DNA from: an uncultured Lachnospiraceae bacterium
Lineage (GTDB): Bacteria > Bacillota > Clostridia > Lachnospirales > Lachnospiraceae
Assembly: GCA_934402515.1 (NCBI GenBank)
Contig: CAKRTZ010000001.1
Location: forward strand, 45,657-109,656
Reading direction: 5' to 3'
Length of the DNA: 64,000 nt
How positions within the stretch are numbered: the first letter of the stretch is position 1; each line of letters begins with the position of its first letter. A program made the position numbers and the translations under genes. Below are positions 51,565 through 60,267 of this stretch, piece after piece. The notes under the pieces are model-generated. The model saw nothing but the letters and a program-made list of their open reading frames with translations, was not told the origin of the DNA and made no database searches.

Positions 51565-52932
51565 TCACTCCTTTAACTGATGAACCATTTCTTTAAACTG
51601 TCTGCCCCGTACCTCATAGTTGGGAAACATCCCCCAGCTTGCACATGCCGGTGACAGCAGCACTGCATCTCCCGGTACTGCCAGTTCTGCACACAAGTCC
51701 ACAACCTCCTGTAAACTGTCTGCAAAGAGAATTTCTTCAAAGCCGTGCTTTCTGGCACAGGCTGCAATCTTCTCCGCAGTCTGACCCAGGAGAATCAGTT
51801 TCTTTACCTTGCCGTCAAATGCCTCAATCCACTCATCGTACTCGCTGCCCTTGTCATAGCCGCCGCCGATTAAAATCGTAGGTTTGGTCATGGCTTTGAT
51901 GCCCTGGATGGCTGCATCCGGGTTGGTTCCCTTGGAATCATTGTAATAGTCCACCCCATTTTTGGTAGCAACAAATTCAATGCGGTGCTCCACCGCTTTA
52001 AATCTGCGGATGGTCTTTAAGATGCTCTCCAGAGGCACATTCATAGCTCTGGTCATGGCGATTGCCGCCATCACGTTCTCATAGTTGCAGACACCCACCA
52101 GATTCATATCGTGGATGGTGAGAAGTTTCTCTGCCACCCCTTCCCTGGCCTCAAAAATTTCTTCCCCTTCCAGATAATAACCGTTTTCCAACTTTCTGGC
52201 TGAGGAAAAATATACCACTGTTGCCGGACACTTCTCCCCGAAAACCCTGGTGTACTCATTCTCATAGTTTAAGACACATACATCCTGCTTTGTCTGGCGC
52301 ACCGCAATCCGCTCTTTCGTCTCAATATAACACTCCATGGTGTGGTGACGGTTCAGATGGTCAGGGGTGATATTCAGAATAGCAGACACCTTGGGATGGA
52401 ATTCATCTGTGGTCTCCAACTGGAAACTGCTGATTTCCGCCACAGTAACACTGTCTTCCTGGGTTTTATCTGCCTCCAGAGTGTAGGGAATACCGATGTT
52501 TCCCACCACAAAGGTTCGATCCTCGCCGATATAATCCTTCATAATTTCACCCACTAAGGAAGTGGTGGTGGTTTTTCCATTGGTGCCGGTAATACCGATC
52601 AGCTGGCCACGGGAACTGCGATAGGCAAGTTCAATTTCTCCCCACACCGGGATGCCGTCTGCCTTGCAGGCCTCCACCAAAGGAGAATCGATGGGAACGC
52701 CGGGACTGATTACTAAAAGGACAATGCTTTTGCGCAGTTCCTCCGGCAGGGCTCCAATGACAATCTCTGCCTCCATGCCCTCCGGGAGTTTTGCCCGCAC
52801 ATCTTCTTCCTTCAGCTTTTCGTTCTGGTCATACAGAGTCACCTTTGCCCCCTGCTTTACCAACAGGTTGGCTGCTCCGATGCCGCTGATTCCTGTTCCT
52901 ACCACAAGTACTTTCTGTTCTTTTACATTCAT
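51565..52932 (-). CDS. murD: UDP-N-acetylmuramoyl-L-alanine--D-glutamate ligase
   Basis: This 455-residue ATP-dependent ligase adds D-glutamate to UDP-MurNAc-L-Ala. The N-terminal uracil-binding GTGISGIGAANLLVKQG, the P-loop GITGTNGKTTTTSLVGEI (about residues 113-130), LNITPDHLNRH and the C-terminal DSKGTNPDAA are all present. It lies four bases upstream of ftsW in transcription order. Confidence 0.96.
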   Translation of the reverse strand: MNVKEQKVLVVGTGISGIGAANLLVKQGAKVTLYDQNEKLKEEDVRAKLPEGMEAEIVIGALPEELRKSIVLLVISPGVPIDSPLVEACKADGIPVWGEIELAYRSSRGQLIGITGTNGKTTTTSLVGEIMKDYIGEDRTFVVGNIGIPYTLEADKTQEDSVTVAEISSFQLETTDEFHPKVSAILNITPDHLNRHHTMECYIETKERIAVRQTKQDVCVLNYENEYTRVFGEKCPATVVYFSSARKLENGYYLEGEEIFEAREGVAEKLLTIHDMNLVGVCNYENVMAAIAMTRAMNVPLESILKTIRRFKAVEHRIEFVATKNGVDYYNDSKGTNPDAAIQGIKAMTKPTILIGGGYDKGSEYDEWIEAFDGKVKKLILLGQTAEKIAACARKHGFEEILFADSLQEVVDLCAELAVPGDAVLLSPACASWGMFPNYEVRGRQFKEMVHQLKE

Positions 52933-52957
52933 CTTTTAATCCCCTTGCCTTTCTGCA

Positions 52958-53926
52958 CTAAATGCCCATTAACGCAATCAGACACAGCAATGCTGTCACA
53001 ATAGAAAATACAGTAACAACTCTTGTCTCTGACCAGCCACACAGTTCAAAATGATGATGAATGGGTGCCATCTTGAAAATCCGTTTACCGTGAGTGAGTT
53101 TAAAATAAGTTACCTGGATGATAACCGACAGTACCTCTACCAGATAAATAAATCCCACAATGGCAATGAAAATCGGCATCTGCATCATGTAAGCCGCTGC
53201 TGCTACGAAACCACCCAGTGCCAGGGAACCGGTATCTCCCATAAATACTTTGGCCGGATAGACATTGAACAGCAAAAAGCCTAAGAGCGCACCAATCACC
53301 GCGCAGGTGACCGGCTCAATGCCACTTCCGGTTCCGATTGCCACCACGGTAAAGAAAGCCGCAACCACAACAGTAACGGAACTTGCCAGTCCATCCAGTC
53401 CATCGGTAAAGTTGGTTCCGTTTACCGTTCCAATGACAATGAAAAACAAAATCGGAATGTTCCAGATTCCAAAATCAAGGTAGTGACCCTGCCAGAAGGG
53501 AATCTTCATTGCCAGGGATACATCGGTGTAATTCACCAGATACCAGGCAAATACACCAGTTACCACAAACTGTAATACCAGTTTCTGCCAGGCACGAAGT
53601 CCCATGGAACGTTTTAACACCACTTTAATATAATCGTCCAGAAATCCAATCATTCCAAATCCCAGGGTAAGAAAGAGAATGGGTATGATTTTCGGATAAT
53701 CTTTTACATAAAACAAAGAAGTCACCACAATGGCAAACAAAATCATAATGCCGCCCATGGTAGGTGTTCCGTTTTTCTTTAAATGTGCCTCCGGACCCTC
53801 GTTTCGTACAGTCTGCCCTACCTTCAGTCTGTGCAGGAAGGGAATGATAAAAGGTCCTGTTACTGCACTGATCAAAAAAGCGACCACAATAGGAAATACG
53901 ACGCTGGTTAAATTACTGCTGCTCAT
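52958..53926 (-). CDS. mraY: Phospho-N-acetylmuramoyl-pentapeptide transferase
   Basis: This 322-residue membrane enzyme makes lipid I. Motifs are KNGTPTMGGIMIL (about residues 51-63), LGFLDDYIKV-type IGFLDDYIKVV, GTVNGTNFTDGLDGLASSV and the C-terminal MAPIHHHFELCGWSETRVV. About ten hydrophobic segments are visible. It sits between murD and the penicillin-binding proteins. Confidence 0.96.
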   Translation of the reverse strand: MSSSNLTSVVFPIVVAFLISAVTGPFIIPFLHRLKVGQTVRNEGPEAHLKKNGTPTMGGIMILFAIVVTSLFYVKDYPKIIPILFLTLGFGMIGFLDDYIKVVLKRSMGLRAWQKLVLQFVVTGVFAWYLVNYTDVSLAMKIPFWQGHYLDFGIWNIPILFFIVIGTVNGTNFTDGLDGLASSVTVVVAAFFTVVAIGTGSGIEPVTCAVIGALLGFLLFNVYPAKVFMGDTGSLALGGFVAAAAYMMQMPIFIAIVGFIYLVEVLSVIIQVTYFKLTHGKRIFKMAPIHHHFELCGWSETRVVTVFSIVTALLCLIALMGI

Positions 53927-53964
53927 GATAATTGTTCCTTTCCAAACTTTATCTGTAATACATC

Positions 53965-55707
53965 TTATTGATTATACCCCATCTCCTGCAAATAAGGAAG
54001 AATGTTTTCAAAAAGCTGTCGGATGACCGGAGCCGCAATGGTTCCTCCGTAATAAACACCCTGGGGATTGTGAATGATGCAGATTGCCAGTACCTGTGGG
54101 TCGTCTGCCGGGGCAAATCCCAGGAAAGAAGAAATGTACCGGTTGGAGCCTCTTGGCAGTGTCTGACTGGTGGCAGTTTTTCCACCCACCCGCCAGCCTT
54201 CCACGGCACCGTTTTTGCCTCCGCCCTCGCTGACCACCTTTTCCAGAATTTCCCTCATGGTGGCGGAAGTCTGTTCTGACACAATTCCCGTGGTCACCGG
54301 ATAATGAAAAACATGTTCGCCACTGCTGATAGCAAAATGGGGTGTCACCCTGTTTCCGCCGTTTATAATAGAAGAAACCGTGGTGGCCAGCTGAATCGGT
54401 GTGATCTGGAAGGACTGTCCAAAGGAGATGGTGGCCAGTTCCACCTGACCGATCTTGTCTCTGTTATGCATGATAGTCCCCGCCTCCCCCGGCAGGTCAA
54501 TTCCGGTTTTCTTTAATAACCCGAACCGTTCAAAATAGTCATAATAGCGCTCTGCTCCAAGGCGGAGCCCCACAGTGACAAACACGGGATTGCAGGAATT
54601 TTCCGTGGCCTGGACAAAGGTTTCCGCACCATGGCCTCCCCGTTTATGACATCGGATTCTCCGGTCGTCCACTACAATAAATCCAGGACAGGAAAAAGTA
54701 TCCTCTGGTGTCACCACCCTCTCTTCCAGCCCGGCAGCTGCCGTGATGACCTTAAAGGTGGAACCCGGCTCATAGGTATCGTTGATGCAGCCATTTCGCC
54801 ACATTTTGTTTAACAGCTCCTGCCGTTCCTTCTCCGTGAGACTGTCAGCATCTGCCTGCACTCCCTGCTCATCTGCGGGGAGCAGTTGTTCTTCAATGGT
54901 ATAAGGCTCATTGAGATTAAATTCCGGTACATCCACCATGGCATAGATTTCCCCATTTTTCGGGTTCATCACCAGAATGCAGACCTTCTCCGCCTCTTTC
55001 TTTTCCATTGCCGTCTCCGCCAGTTGTGTGGCATAGCTTTGAATATTTAAATCAATACTCACTCTCAGGTCATTTCCGGCGATGGGTTCAATTCGCTTCT
55101 CCCCTGCAGCCTCCACTTCCACACCTTTGGCATCGGTCACCGTGAGAATCGTTCCCGGTTTTCCCTGAAGATATTCCTCGTAAATAACTTCCAGCCCGAT
55201 AATGCCCTGATTATCCCCTCCTGTAAATCCCAATACCTTAGAGGCCAGATCCTTATGGGGATAAAACCGTTTGAAATCCTCATCCACTTTCACTCCATCC
55301 AGCCCATACTCCCGGATGCGGTCTCCGGTCTGTTTATCCACATTGCTCTTCACCCGCTCAATGGCTGAATACTTTTCCACCCGGGTGCGGACCCTTTCCT
55401 CACTGAGCTGCAGTTCGTCAGAAAGAACACGAATGACTGTTTCCGGGTCCGTGATCTGATTGTGAATAACAGAAATCGTACAAACCGTGCGGTTATCTGC
55501 CAGGATTTCCCCATTTCGATCCAGAATCCGTCCTCTGGCCGCCTTTATGGTTCGCTCCCTCTCATGAAGATCATCTGCCATCTTGGTGTAATGTTCTGAT
55601 TGCCAAATCATTAAATAGACCAGCCTGCCAATCAATATAGCAAATAGAAGGAGGACCACCCCAAGGACTGTCAGGTTTTTTCCTCGGTTATGGCTTTTAT
55701 TATGCAT
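53965..55707 (-). CDS. Class B penicillin-binding protein (SpoVD/PBP2 type)
   Basis: This 580-residue D,D-transpeptidase has a single N-terminal anchor (about residues 12-32), a dimerisation/pedestal domain with RGRILDRNGEILADN, and the transpeptidase domain. The active-site Ser is in EPGSTFKVITAAAG (SxxK), the SxN motif is ENSCNPVF, and the third motif is GGKTATSQ, a KTA variant of KTG. No PASTA domain follows. The ATG at 55707 is used because GAGG lies six bases upstream; this ribosome-binding site is inside a hairpin (see regulatory entry). Confidence 0.9.
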   Translation of the reverse strand: MHNKSHNRGKNLTVLGVVLLLFAILIGRLVYLMIWQSEHYTKMADDLHERERTIKAARGRILDRNGEILADNRTVCTISVIHNQITDPETVIRVLSDELQLSEERVRTRVEKYSAIERVKSNVDKQTGDRIREYGLDGVKVDEDFKRFYPHKDLASKVLGFTGGDNQGIIGLEVIYEEYLQGKPGTILTVTDAKGVEVEAAGEKRIEPIAGNDLRVSIDLNIQSYATQLAETAMEKKEAEKVCILVMNPKNGEIYAMVDVPEFNLNEPYTIEEQLLPADEQGVQADADSLTEKERQELLNKMWRNGCINDTYEPGSTFKVITAAAGLEERVVTPEDTFSCPGFIVVDDRRIRCHKRGGHGAETFVQATENSCNPVFVTVGLRLGAERYYDYFERFGLLKKTGIDLPGEAGTIMHNRDKIGQVELATISFGQSFQITPIQLATTVSSIINGGNRVTPHFAISSGEHVFHYPVTTGIVSEQTSATMREILEKVVSEGGGKNGAVEGWRVGGKTATSQTLPRGSNRYISSFLGFAPADDPQVLAICIIHNPQGVYYGGTIAAPVIRQLFENILPYLQEMGYNQ

Positions 55708-55711
55708 GAAA

Positions 55712-55760
55712 AACCTCATAAAAAGGTATTGGTATAGTCTATTATCCTTTTTATGAGGTT
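55712..55760 (-). promoter_or_regulatory. Hairpin that includes the ribosome-binding site of the second PBP gene
   Basis: A perfect 15-bp inverted repeat (55712-55726 and 55746-55760) with a 19-base loop spans the space between the two PBP genes. In the minus-strand transcript its 3' arm ends in ATGAGGTT, which contains the GAGG ribosome-binding site of the gene starting at 55707. It is followed by TTTTTC, so it could also act as a weak terminator. Confidence 0.65.
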
Positions 55761-55779
55761 ATTCTTTTCTCTTTCGTAT

Positions 55780-58089
55780 CTATTCTCCCGTATCGCCGTC
55801 TCCGGATGGTGTATCGGGCTCTGCGGGTTCTGCGGGAGTTCCCGGTGTGATGGGTTCCCATCCTGTTGTGGTTCCCGCCTCTGCCACACCGGTTCCTGCA
55901 TCCGAAGTGGCACTGCTTCCCATTACATGGCCGGTCTCAGGATCCACCAGATCCCCGGTATCCGGATCTTTGAGATAACCGGTTTCAGGATCTACCGGAA
56001 AGTTTTTCCATGCCTGGGAAGAAGTATCCTCCGGCTGTGTATCACCGGCATTTTCGCCTGTGGTATCATCGGTGGTGCCATCCTCACCGGTTGTGTCTCC
56101 CTCGTCTCCGTTTTCATTTACAATAGGATTTCCGTTTTCATCCAATTCTGTTGCTTCATTTCCGGACACAGACTGACTGTAATATAAGGTATCTGCCAGT
56201 TGTTTTTCTTCCAGTTCCTGGCGTTCTTTCTCTGACAATTCCTCCGTCATAAAAATATTCATATAAGGAAGTACTTCCGTCAGTATATTCCGCACGATAC
56301 CGGTAGCAAATTTAGCATCGTCCTGTCTTGCCACATTAGGCCTGTCCACTACTACATAAATAGCAATCTGCGGATCATTTGCCGGTGCATATCCCATAAA
56401 GGAAACCACATAATTTTTCTTATCACGGGGCACCATCTCCGCCGTACCTGTCTTACCACCGATGGCATATCCCGCCGGTCTTGCAGTGTGTCCTGTACCC
56501 TCCGTCACAACGCCGTTGCAATAGTCAATCAGTTTTTCGGAGGTTGACGCGGATATGGTTTGCTTTAAAACTCTCGGTTCGATATTTTTTACGGTAGCAC
56601 CACCACCGGTCTGAATTTTACTTACCATATGAGGTTCATAATAATAGCCACCGTTTACCAGAGAGGAAAATGCAGCGATCATTTCAATCATGGTCACATT
56701 ATATCCCTGTCCAAAAGTGGAGGTTGCCAATTCCGATGGTCCCATGGTGGACTCATTGAACACCAGGGATGCGGTTCTGGCCTCTCCTGCCAGATCAATG
56801 TTTGTTTTCAATCCAATGTTAAAAACCTGGCTCTCTTTCAGGAAACTGCTGATTCCCATTGTCTGACCAATATGCATCAAAGCCACGTTACAGGATTTCT
56901 CAATAGCCTCCTTCACTGTAATATCGCCATCACCATAGGTATTGTGACAACGGATGGTATGTCCTCCCACTTCCAGAGAACCATTACAGATATAGTGCTC
57001 ATTTCCTGTGATTGCGCCGGTTTCCAAAGCTCCTGCCACCGTCAGTGTCTTGGCGACAGATCCCGGTTCATAGGTATCGCTGATACAGAAATTTCGCCAG
57101 ATACCATTTAAGGTAGAGTAATAGGTGTCATCATCCTTCATCTGCTGAACTTCCTCATCGGTATACCATTCTGACAGATTATAGGGATCATTTAAATCAA
57201 AATCGGGATAGCTTGCCATCGCCAGAATCTCGCCACTGTGCACATCCATAATGATACAGCCGATGTTTTCCGCTCCGGGGCCCTCCCGGACTTCATCCCG
57301 GTGTGCTTCGCTGAATTCTTTCATGTATTTCTCTACGATTCTCTGGATATTTGCATCAATGGTGGAGACGATGGTGTAGCCGTCCACAGCTGCAATGGTG
57401 GTTCTTTCCAGTGTAGAGTCATCATTAAGATATCCGTATTCCCGTCCCGGTGTACCGTTTAAGACATCATCATAGTACTCTTCCAGTCCAAACATGCCGT
57501 TATTATCCCCGTTGGTGAACCCGATGACATCGCATGCCAGGGTGGAATTGGGATATTTGCGCACATAACTTTCATCAAACCAGACTCCCTGAATGTTGGG
57601 ATTATTCTGCATATCATTTTGCAGTTCCAGGAAACCGCTGATGTCGTCATAGCTGCATTGTTTTTTCAGGACATAGTACTGGGAAGTTGGATTACTGTTG
57701 ATATAAGCCCGCACTGCGCTTTCGTCAATGTCAAATTCCTGTTTCAAGGCGGACAGCGTAGGTTCCAGATATTCCTCCTTGCGAAGCAGTGCCTTGACAT
57801 CCAGAATCACACTGTATACCTTTTCGCTGACTGCCAGACTGGTTCCTTTGGAATCCAGAATGTCACCCCGCTTGTAAGGAATGGTCTTGGAATCATACTG
57901 CTGCTGGCTCAACACCTGTTTCTTGTATTTATTGCCATCATACCGGTTAATCTGCGCAAGTCTGGCACTTAACCCGGCAAAAGCTACCAGTATCAATAGA
58001 AACAATACCAGTAGCTTCTTTTGCATTCTTTTGGAAAACCCTTTTCCTGTTCTCTTTTTATCAGAAGTTTTTTTTCTGTTATTTGCCAA
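55780..58089 (-). CDS. Class B penicillin-binding protein with long acidic C-terminal tail
   Basis: This 769-residue transpeptidase has a basic N-terminus, one anchor (about residues 26-48), RGDILDSKGTSLAVS and the catalytic domain. The active-site Ser is in EPGSVAKTLTVAGAL, the SxN motif is EKSCNVALM and the third motif is GGKTGTAEM. From about residue 620 to the end the protein is disordered: Glu/Asp/Thr/Gly-rich, with DPETG/DPDTG repeats and a Pro/Thr-rich end. The gene lies after ftsL, the position of the division-specific PBP2B/FtsI. Confidence 0.9.
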   Translation of the reverse strand: MANNRKKTSDKKRTGKGFSKRMQKKLLVLFLLILVAFAGLSARLAQINRYDGNKYKKQVLSQQQYDSKTIPYKRGDILDSKGTSLAVSEKVYSVILDVKALLRKEEYLEPTLSALKQEFDIDESAVRAYINSNPTSQYYVLKKQCSYDDISGFLELQNDMQNNPNIQGVWFDESYVRKYPNSTLACDVIGFTNGDNNGMFGLEEYYDDVLNGTPGREYGYLNDDSTLERTTIAAVDGYTIVSTIDANIQRIVEKYMKEFSEAHRDEVREGPGAENIGCIIMDVHSGEILAMASYPDFDLNDPYNLSEWYTDEEVQQMKDDDTYYSTLNGIWRNFCISDTYEPGSVAKTLTVAGALETGAITGNEHYICNGSLEVGGHTIRCHNTYGDGDITVKEAIEKSCNVALMHIGQTMGISSFLKESQVFNIGLKTNIDLAGEARTASLVFNESTMGPSELATSTFGQGYNVTMIEMIAAFSSLVNGGYYYEPHMVSKIQTGGGATVKNIEPRVLKQTISASTSEKLIDYCNGVVTEGTGHTARPAGYAIGGKTGTAEMVPRDKKNYVVSFMGYAPANDPQIAIYVVVDRPNVARQDDAKFATGIVRNILTEVLPYMNIFMTEELSEKERQELEEKQLADTLYYSQSVSGNEATELDENGNPIVNENGDEGDTTGEDGTTDDTTGENAGDTQPEDTSSQAWKNFPVDPETGYLKDPDTGDLVDPETGHVMGSSATSDAGTGVAEAGTTTGWEPITPGTPAEPAEPDTPSGDGDTGE

Positions 58090-58103
58090 AAATCACACCT
58101 GCT

Positions 58104-58565
58104 TTACTTATCCGGAATTTCTTTGTACTGTCTCACATAATCACTGCCCTCATTCGAATAGGTAATGATCTGACCTTCCCCCGCATAGGTCATCCCCAAT
58201 TCTCCGATGGCAATACGTTTGATCTCCTCCAGATCGATACTGCTGGTGATCCGGCTGTACTCTTCATCGTTTGCGAGTTTCATGTCGTTTAACTGGCTTT
58301 CCAAAGTTGCAATGTGTTTCACACTGTTGGTGATATCAGACTGCAGGGAAATATATCCCATCAGAACCACGCCAACTGCCACTAAAGCAAGGCACAAAAA
58401 AGTCACGTATCCCAAATTCATATGAATCGCCTTTTCACGATTCTTACGATTGGCATTGGTCAGCTTCTTTTTCGGCTTGCGGCGCACAGCCTCCCGTACG
58501 TCAAGCTCTCTTGCCGTATTGTCATAAATATATGCAGTTTTATTTCGGACCTGCCTTGTTGCCAT
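58104..58565 (-). CDS. ftsL: FtsL-like cell division protein
   Basis: This 153-residue bitopic protein has a Lys/Arg-rich cytoplasmic part (about residues 1-48), one transmembrane helix (about 50-72) and a leucine-zipper-like extracytoplasmic coil (SVKHIATLESQLNDMKLANDEEYSRI). The DLEEIKRIAIGELGM end is typical of septum-formation initiators. Identification rests on size, topology and position between rsmH and the PBP gene. Confidence 0.8.
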   Translation of the reverse strand: MATRQVRNKTAYIYDNTARELDVREAVRRKPKKKLTNANRKNREKAIHMNLGYVTFLCLALVAVGVVLMGYISLQSDITNSVKHIATLESQLNDMKLANDEEYSRITSSIDLEEIKRIAIGELGMTYAGEGQIITYSNEGSDYVRQYKEIPDK

Positions 58566-58640
58566 TGTTACAAATACCCTTCCTTTTCCCCTTTTTCTGT
58601 TACTTAAATCATTTACCCATGCAGCAAAATGACAAGTATT

Positions 58641-59582
58641 TTACTGCTCCTTTGTTTTTTCAAACACCCGCAGTTTTGCACTCTTGGAACGGCTGTTTTC
58701 CTCCAGTTCCTCTGTCCCCGGCAAAATAGGTTTGCGTGTAATGACTCTCCCTGCAGATTTCTTTCCACATACACACACCGGGAATTCCGGTGGACAGGTA
58801 CATGGGTTTTCCCTTCTCTTAAATGCAGACTTCACAATCCGGTCCTCCAGGGAATGGAAGGTGATAATACAAAGTCTTCCACCCGGATTTAACAAATCAA
58901 TCATGATATCAAGGGAACTTTTCAGCACATCCAGTTCGTGGTTACACTCAATCCGGATTGCCTGATAGGTGCGTTTGGAGGGATGCCCTCCTGTTGCTCT
59001 CATCTTGGCAGGAATCGCCGCCTTAATAATCTCGTTCAGCTGTCCTGTTGTTTCAATGGGGGCTTTGGCCCGCTCCTGTACAATATGCTTCGCGATATTT
59101 TTGGCAAAAGGATCCTCCCCGTAATCACGGATCACACGAAACAGTTCCTTCTCCGAATAATCGTTTACAATCTCTCTGGCGCTGATGGTCTGCCTTCTGT
59201 CCATACGCATATCCAGAGGCGTGTCCACTTTGTAAGTAAAGCCACGCTCCACCGTATCCAACTGGTAGGAGGAAACTCCTAAATCCAGCAGAATGCCATC
59301 CACAGATGTAATGCCCATCTCCTCCAGCACTGTTTTCATATTCACATAATTGCTCCGCACAATTGTGACCTTGTCCGAAAAAGGCGCAAGTCTCTCTGTG
59401 GCTGCCGCAATCGCCGCGTCATCCTGGTCGATCCCAATCAGTCTGCCACCATGTAATCGGGAAGCGATTTCATAGGAATGTCCACCGCCGCCTAATGTGC
59501 CATCCACATAAATGCCATCCGGCTGTATCTTCAAATTTTCTATCGTTTCGTCCAACAATACAGACTTATGTACAAATGCCAT
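58641..59582 (-). CDS. rsmH: 16S rRNA (cytosine1402-N4)-methyltransferase RsmH
   Basis: This 313-residue SAM-dependent methyltransferase modifies C1402 in the ribosomal P site. The N-terminus [32 protein letters not shown] carries the SAM-binding loop, [12 protein letters not shown] and [14 protein letters not shown] follow, and the C-terminus contains [18 protein letters not shown]. It is the second gene of the dcw cluster. Confidence 0.96.
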   Translation of the reverse strand: MAFVHKSVLLDETIENLKIQPDGIYVDGTLGGGGHSYEIASRLHGGRLIGIDQDDAAIAAATERLAPFSDKVTIVRSNYVNMKTVLEEMGITSVDGILLDLGVSSYQLDTVERGFTYKVDTPLDMRMDRRQTISAREIVNDYSEKELFRVIRDYGEDPFAKNIAKHIVQERAKAPIETTGQLNEIIKAAIPAKMRATGGHPSKRTYQAIRIECNHELDVLKSSLDIMIDLLNPGGRLCIITFHSLEDRIVKSAFKRRENPCTCPPEFPVCVCGKKSAGRVITRKPILPGTEELEENSRSKSAKLRVFEKTKEQ

Positions 59583-59604
59583 CGGTTACAAGTCCCCTTC
59601 CGGA

Positions 59605-60039
59605 TCAGATTCCCAGACCCAGTTCTGCCATTTGTTCTGCCACTGCGTCCATATCTTCTTCGTTCATCTGGCTTTCTGCCAGCTTTGCTTTATCCCAAAT
59701 CTCAATTCGACTGGCTACGCCCAGCAGTACCACATCTTTTTCCAATCCTGCAAACTCTCTCAAAACGGTTGGAAGAAGAATTCTTCCCTGCTTATCCACT
59801 TCCACTTCAGCAGCCCCTGCCAGGAAAAAACGGACAAACTGTCGTGCACTTTTGTTAGTAAGCGGCAACTGTTTGAGTTTCTCTTCAAATACATTCCACT
59901 CCGCATTGTCGTACACAAACAAGCAGCCATCCAATCCCTTTGTCACAACGAAGGTATCTCCCAACGCTTCGCGGAACTTTGAAGGAATGATCAACCTGCC
60001 TTTCGCATCCACTGTGTGGTTGTATTCACCCATGAACAT
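59605..60039 (-). CDS. mraZ: Transcriptional regulator MraZ
   Basis: This 144-residue AbrB-fold DNA-binding protein regulates the dcw cluster. It has two SpoVT/AbrB-like repeats: [21 protein letters not shown] at the start and [19 protein letters not shown] in the second half. The ATG at 60039 gives the conserved MFMGEYNHT start and normal length; a longer frame to 60081 exists. A set of repeats upstream fits its operator. Confidence 0.93.
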   Translation of the reverse strand: MFMGEYNHTVDAKGRLIIPSKFREALGDTFVVTKGLDGCLFVYDNAEWNVFEEKLKQLPLTNKSARQFVRFFLAGAAEVEVDKQGRILLPTVLREFAGLEKDVVLLGVASRIEIWDKAKLAESQMNEEDMDAVAEQMAELGLGI

Positions 60040-60087
60040 TGCCATCACCAACTTTAGAAGGGAAAACTTGAATTGGAGCAAAATCTG

Positions 60088-60161
60088 CCACTTTGTTTCA
60101 CTTTACTCCACTTCATACCACTTCACACCACTATCTTACCCCACTGTTCTCCATTTGACAA
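60088..60161 (-). promoter_or_regulatory. mraZ (dcw) promoter with five 10-bp-spaced MraZ boxes
   Basis: On the minus strand TTGTCA (60156-60161) and TAAGAT (60133-60138) have a 17-bp spacer. Starting at the -10 and running into the leader are five units spaced exactly 10 bp: TAGTGGTGTG, AAGTGGTATG, AAGTGGAGTA, AAGTGAAACA, AAGTGGCAGA (60084-60133). The pattern matches MraZ operators described in Mollicutes (repeated AAAGTG[T/G]NNN), so autoregulation is likely. Confidence 0.8.
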
Positions 60162-60199
60162 GAAAAAATTAAGAATTTCCCATGTATTTTCCTATGCAA

Positions 60200-60232
60200 T
60201 AAAAAAACACCCTGTCATCATCTGACAAGGTG
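60200..60232 (-). terminator. Rho-independent terminator of lgt
   Basis: CACCCTGTCA (60208-60217) and TGACAAGGTG (60223-60232) pair with one C-A mismatch. Seven Ts follow on the minus strand, then GCATAGGAA (60189-60197). Confidence 0.85.
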
Positions 60233-60267
60233 CTTTCTGCTCCTGTTTTTCTTTTTTCTTTCAGGTT

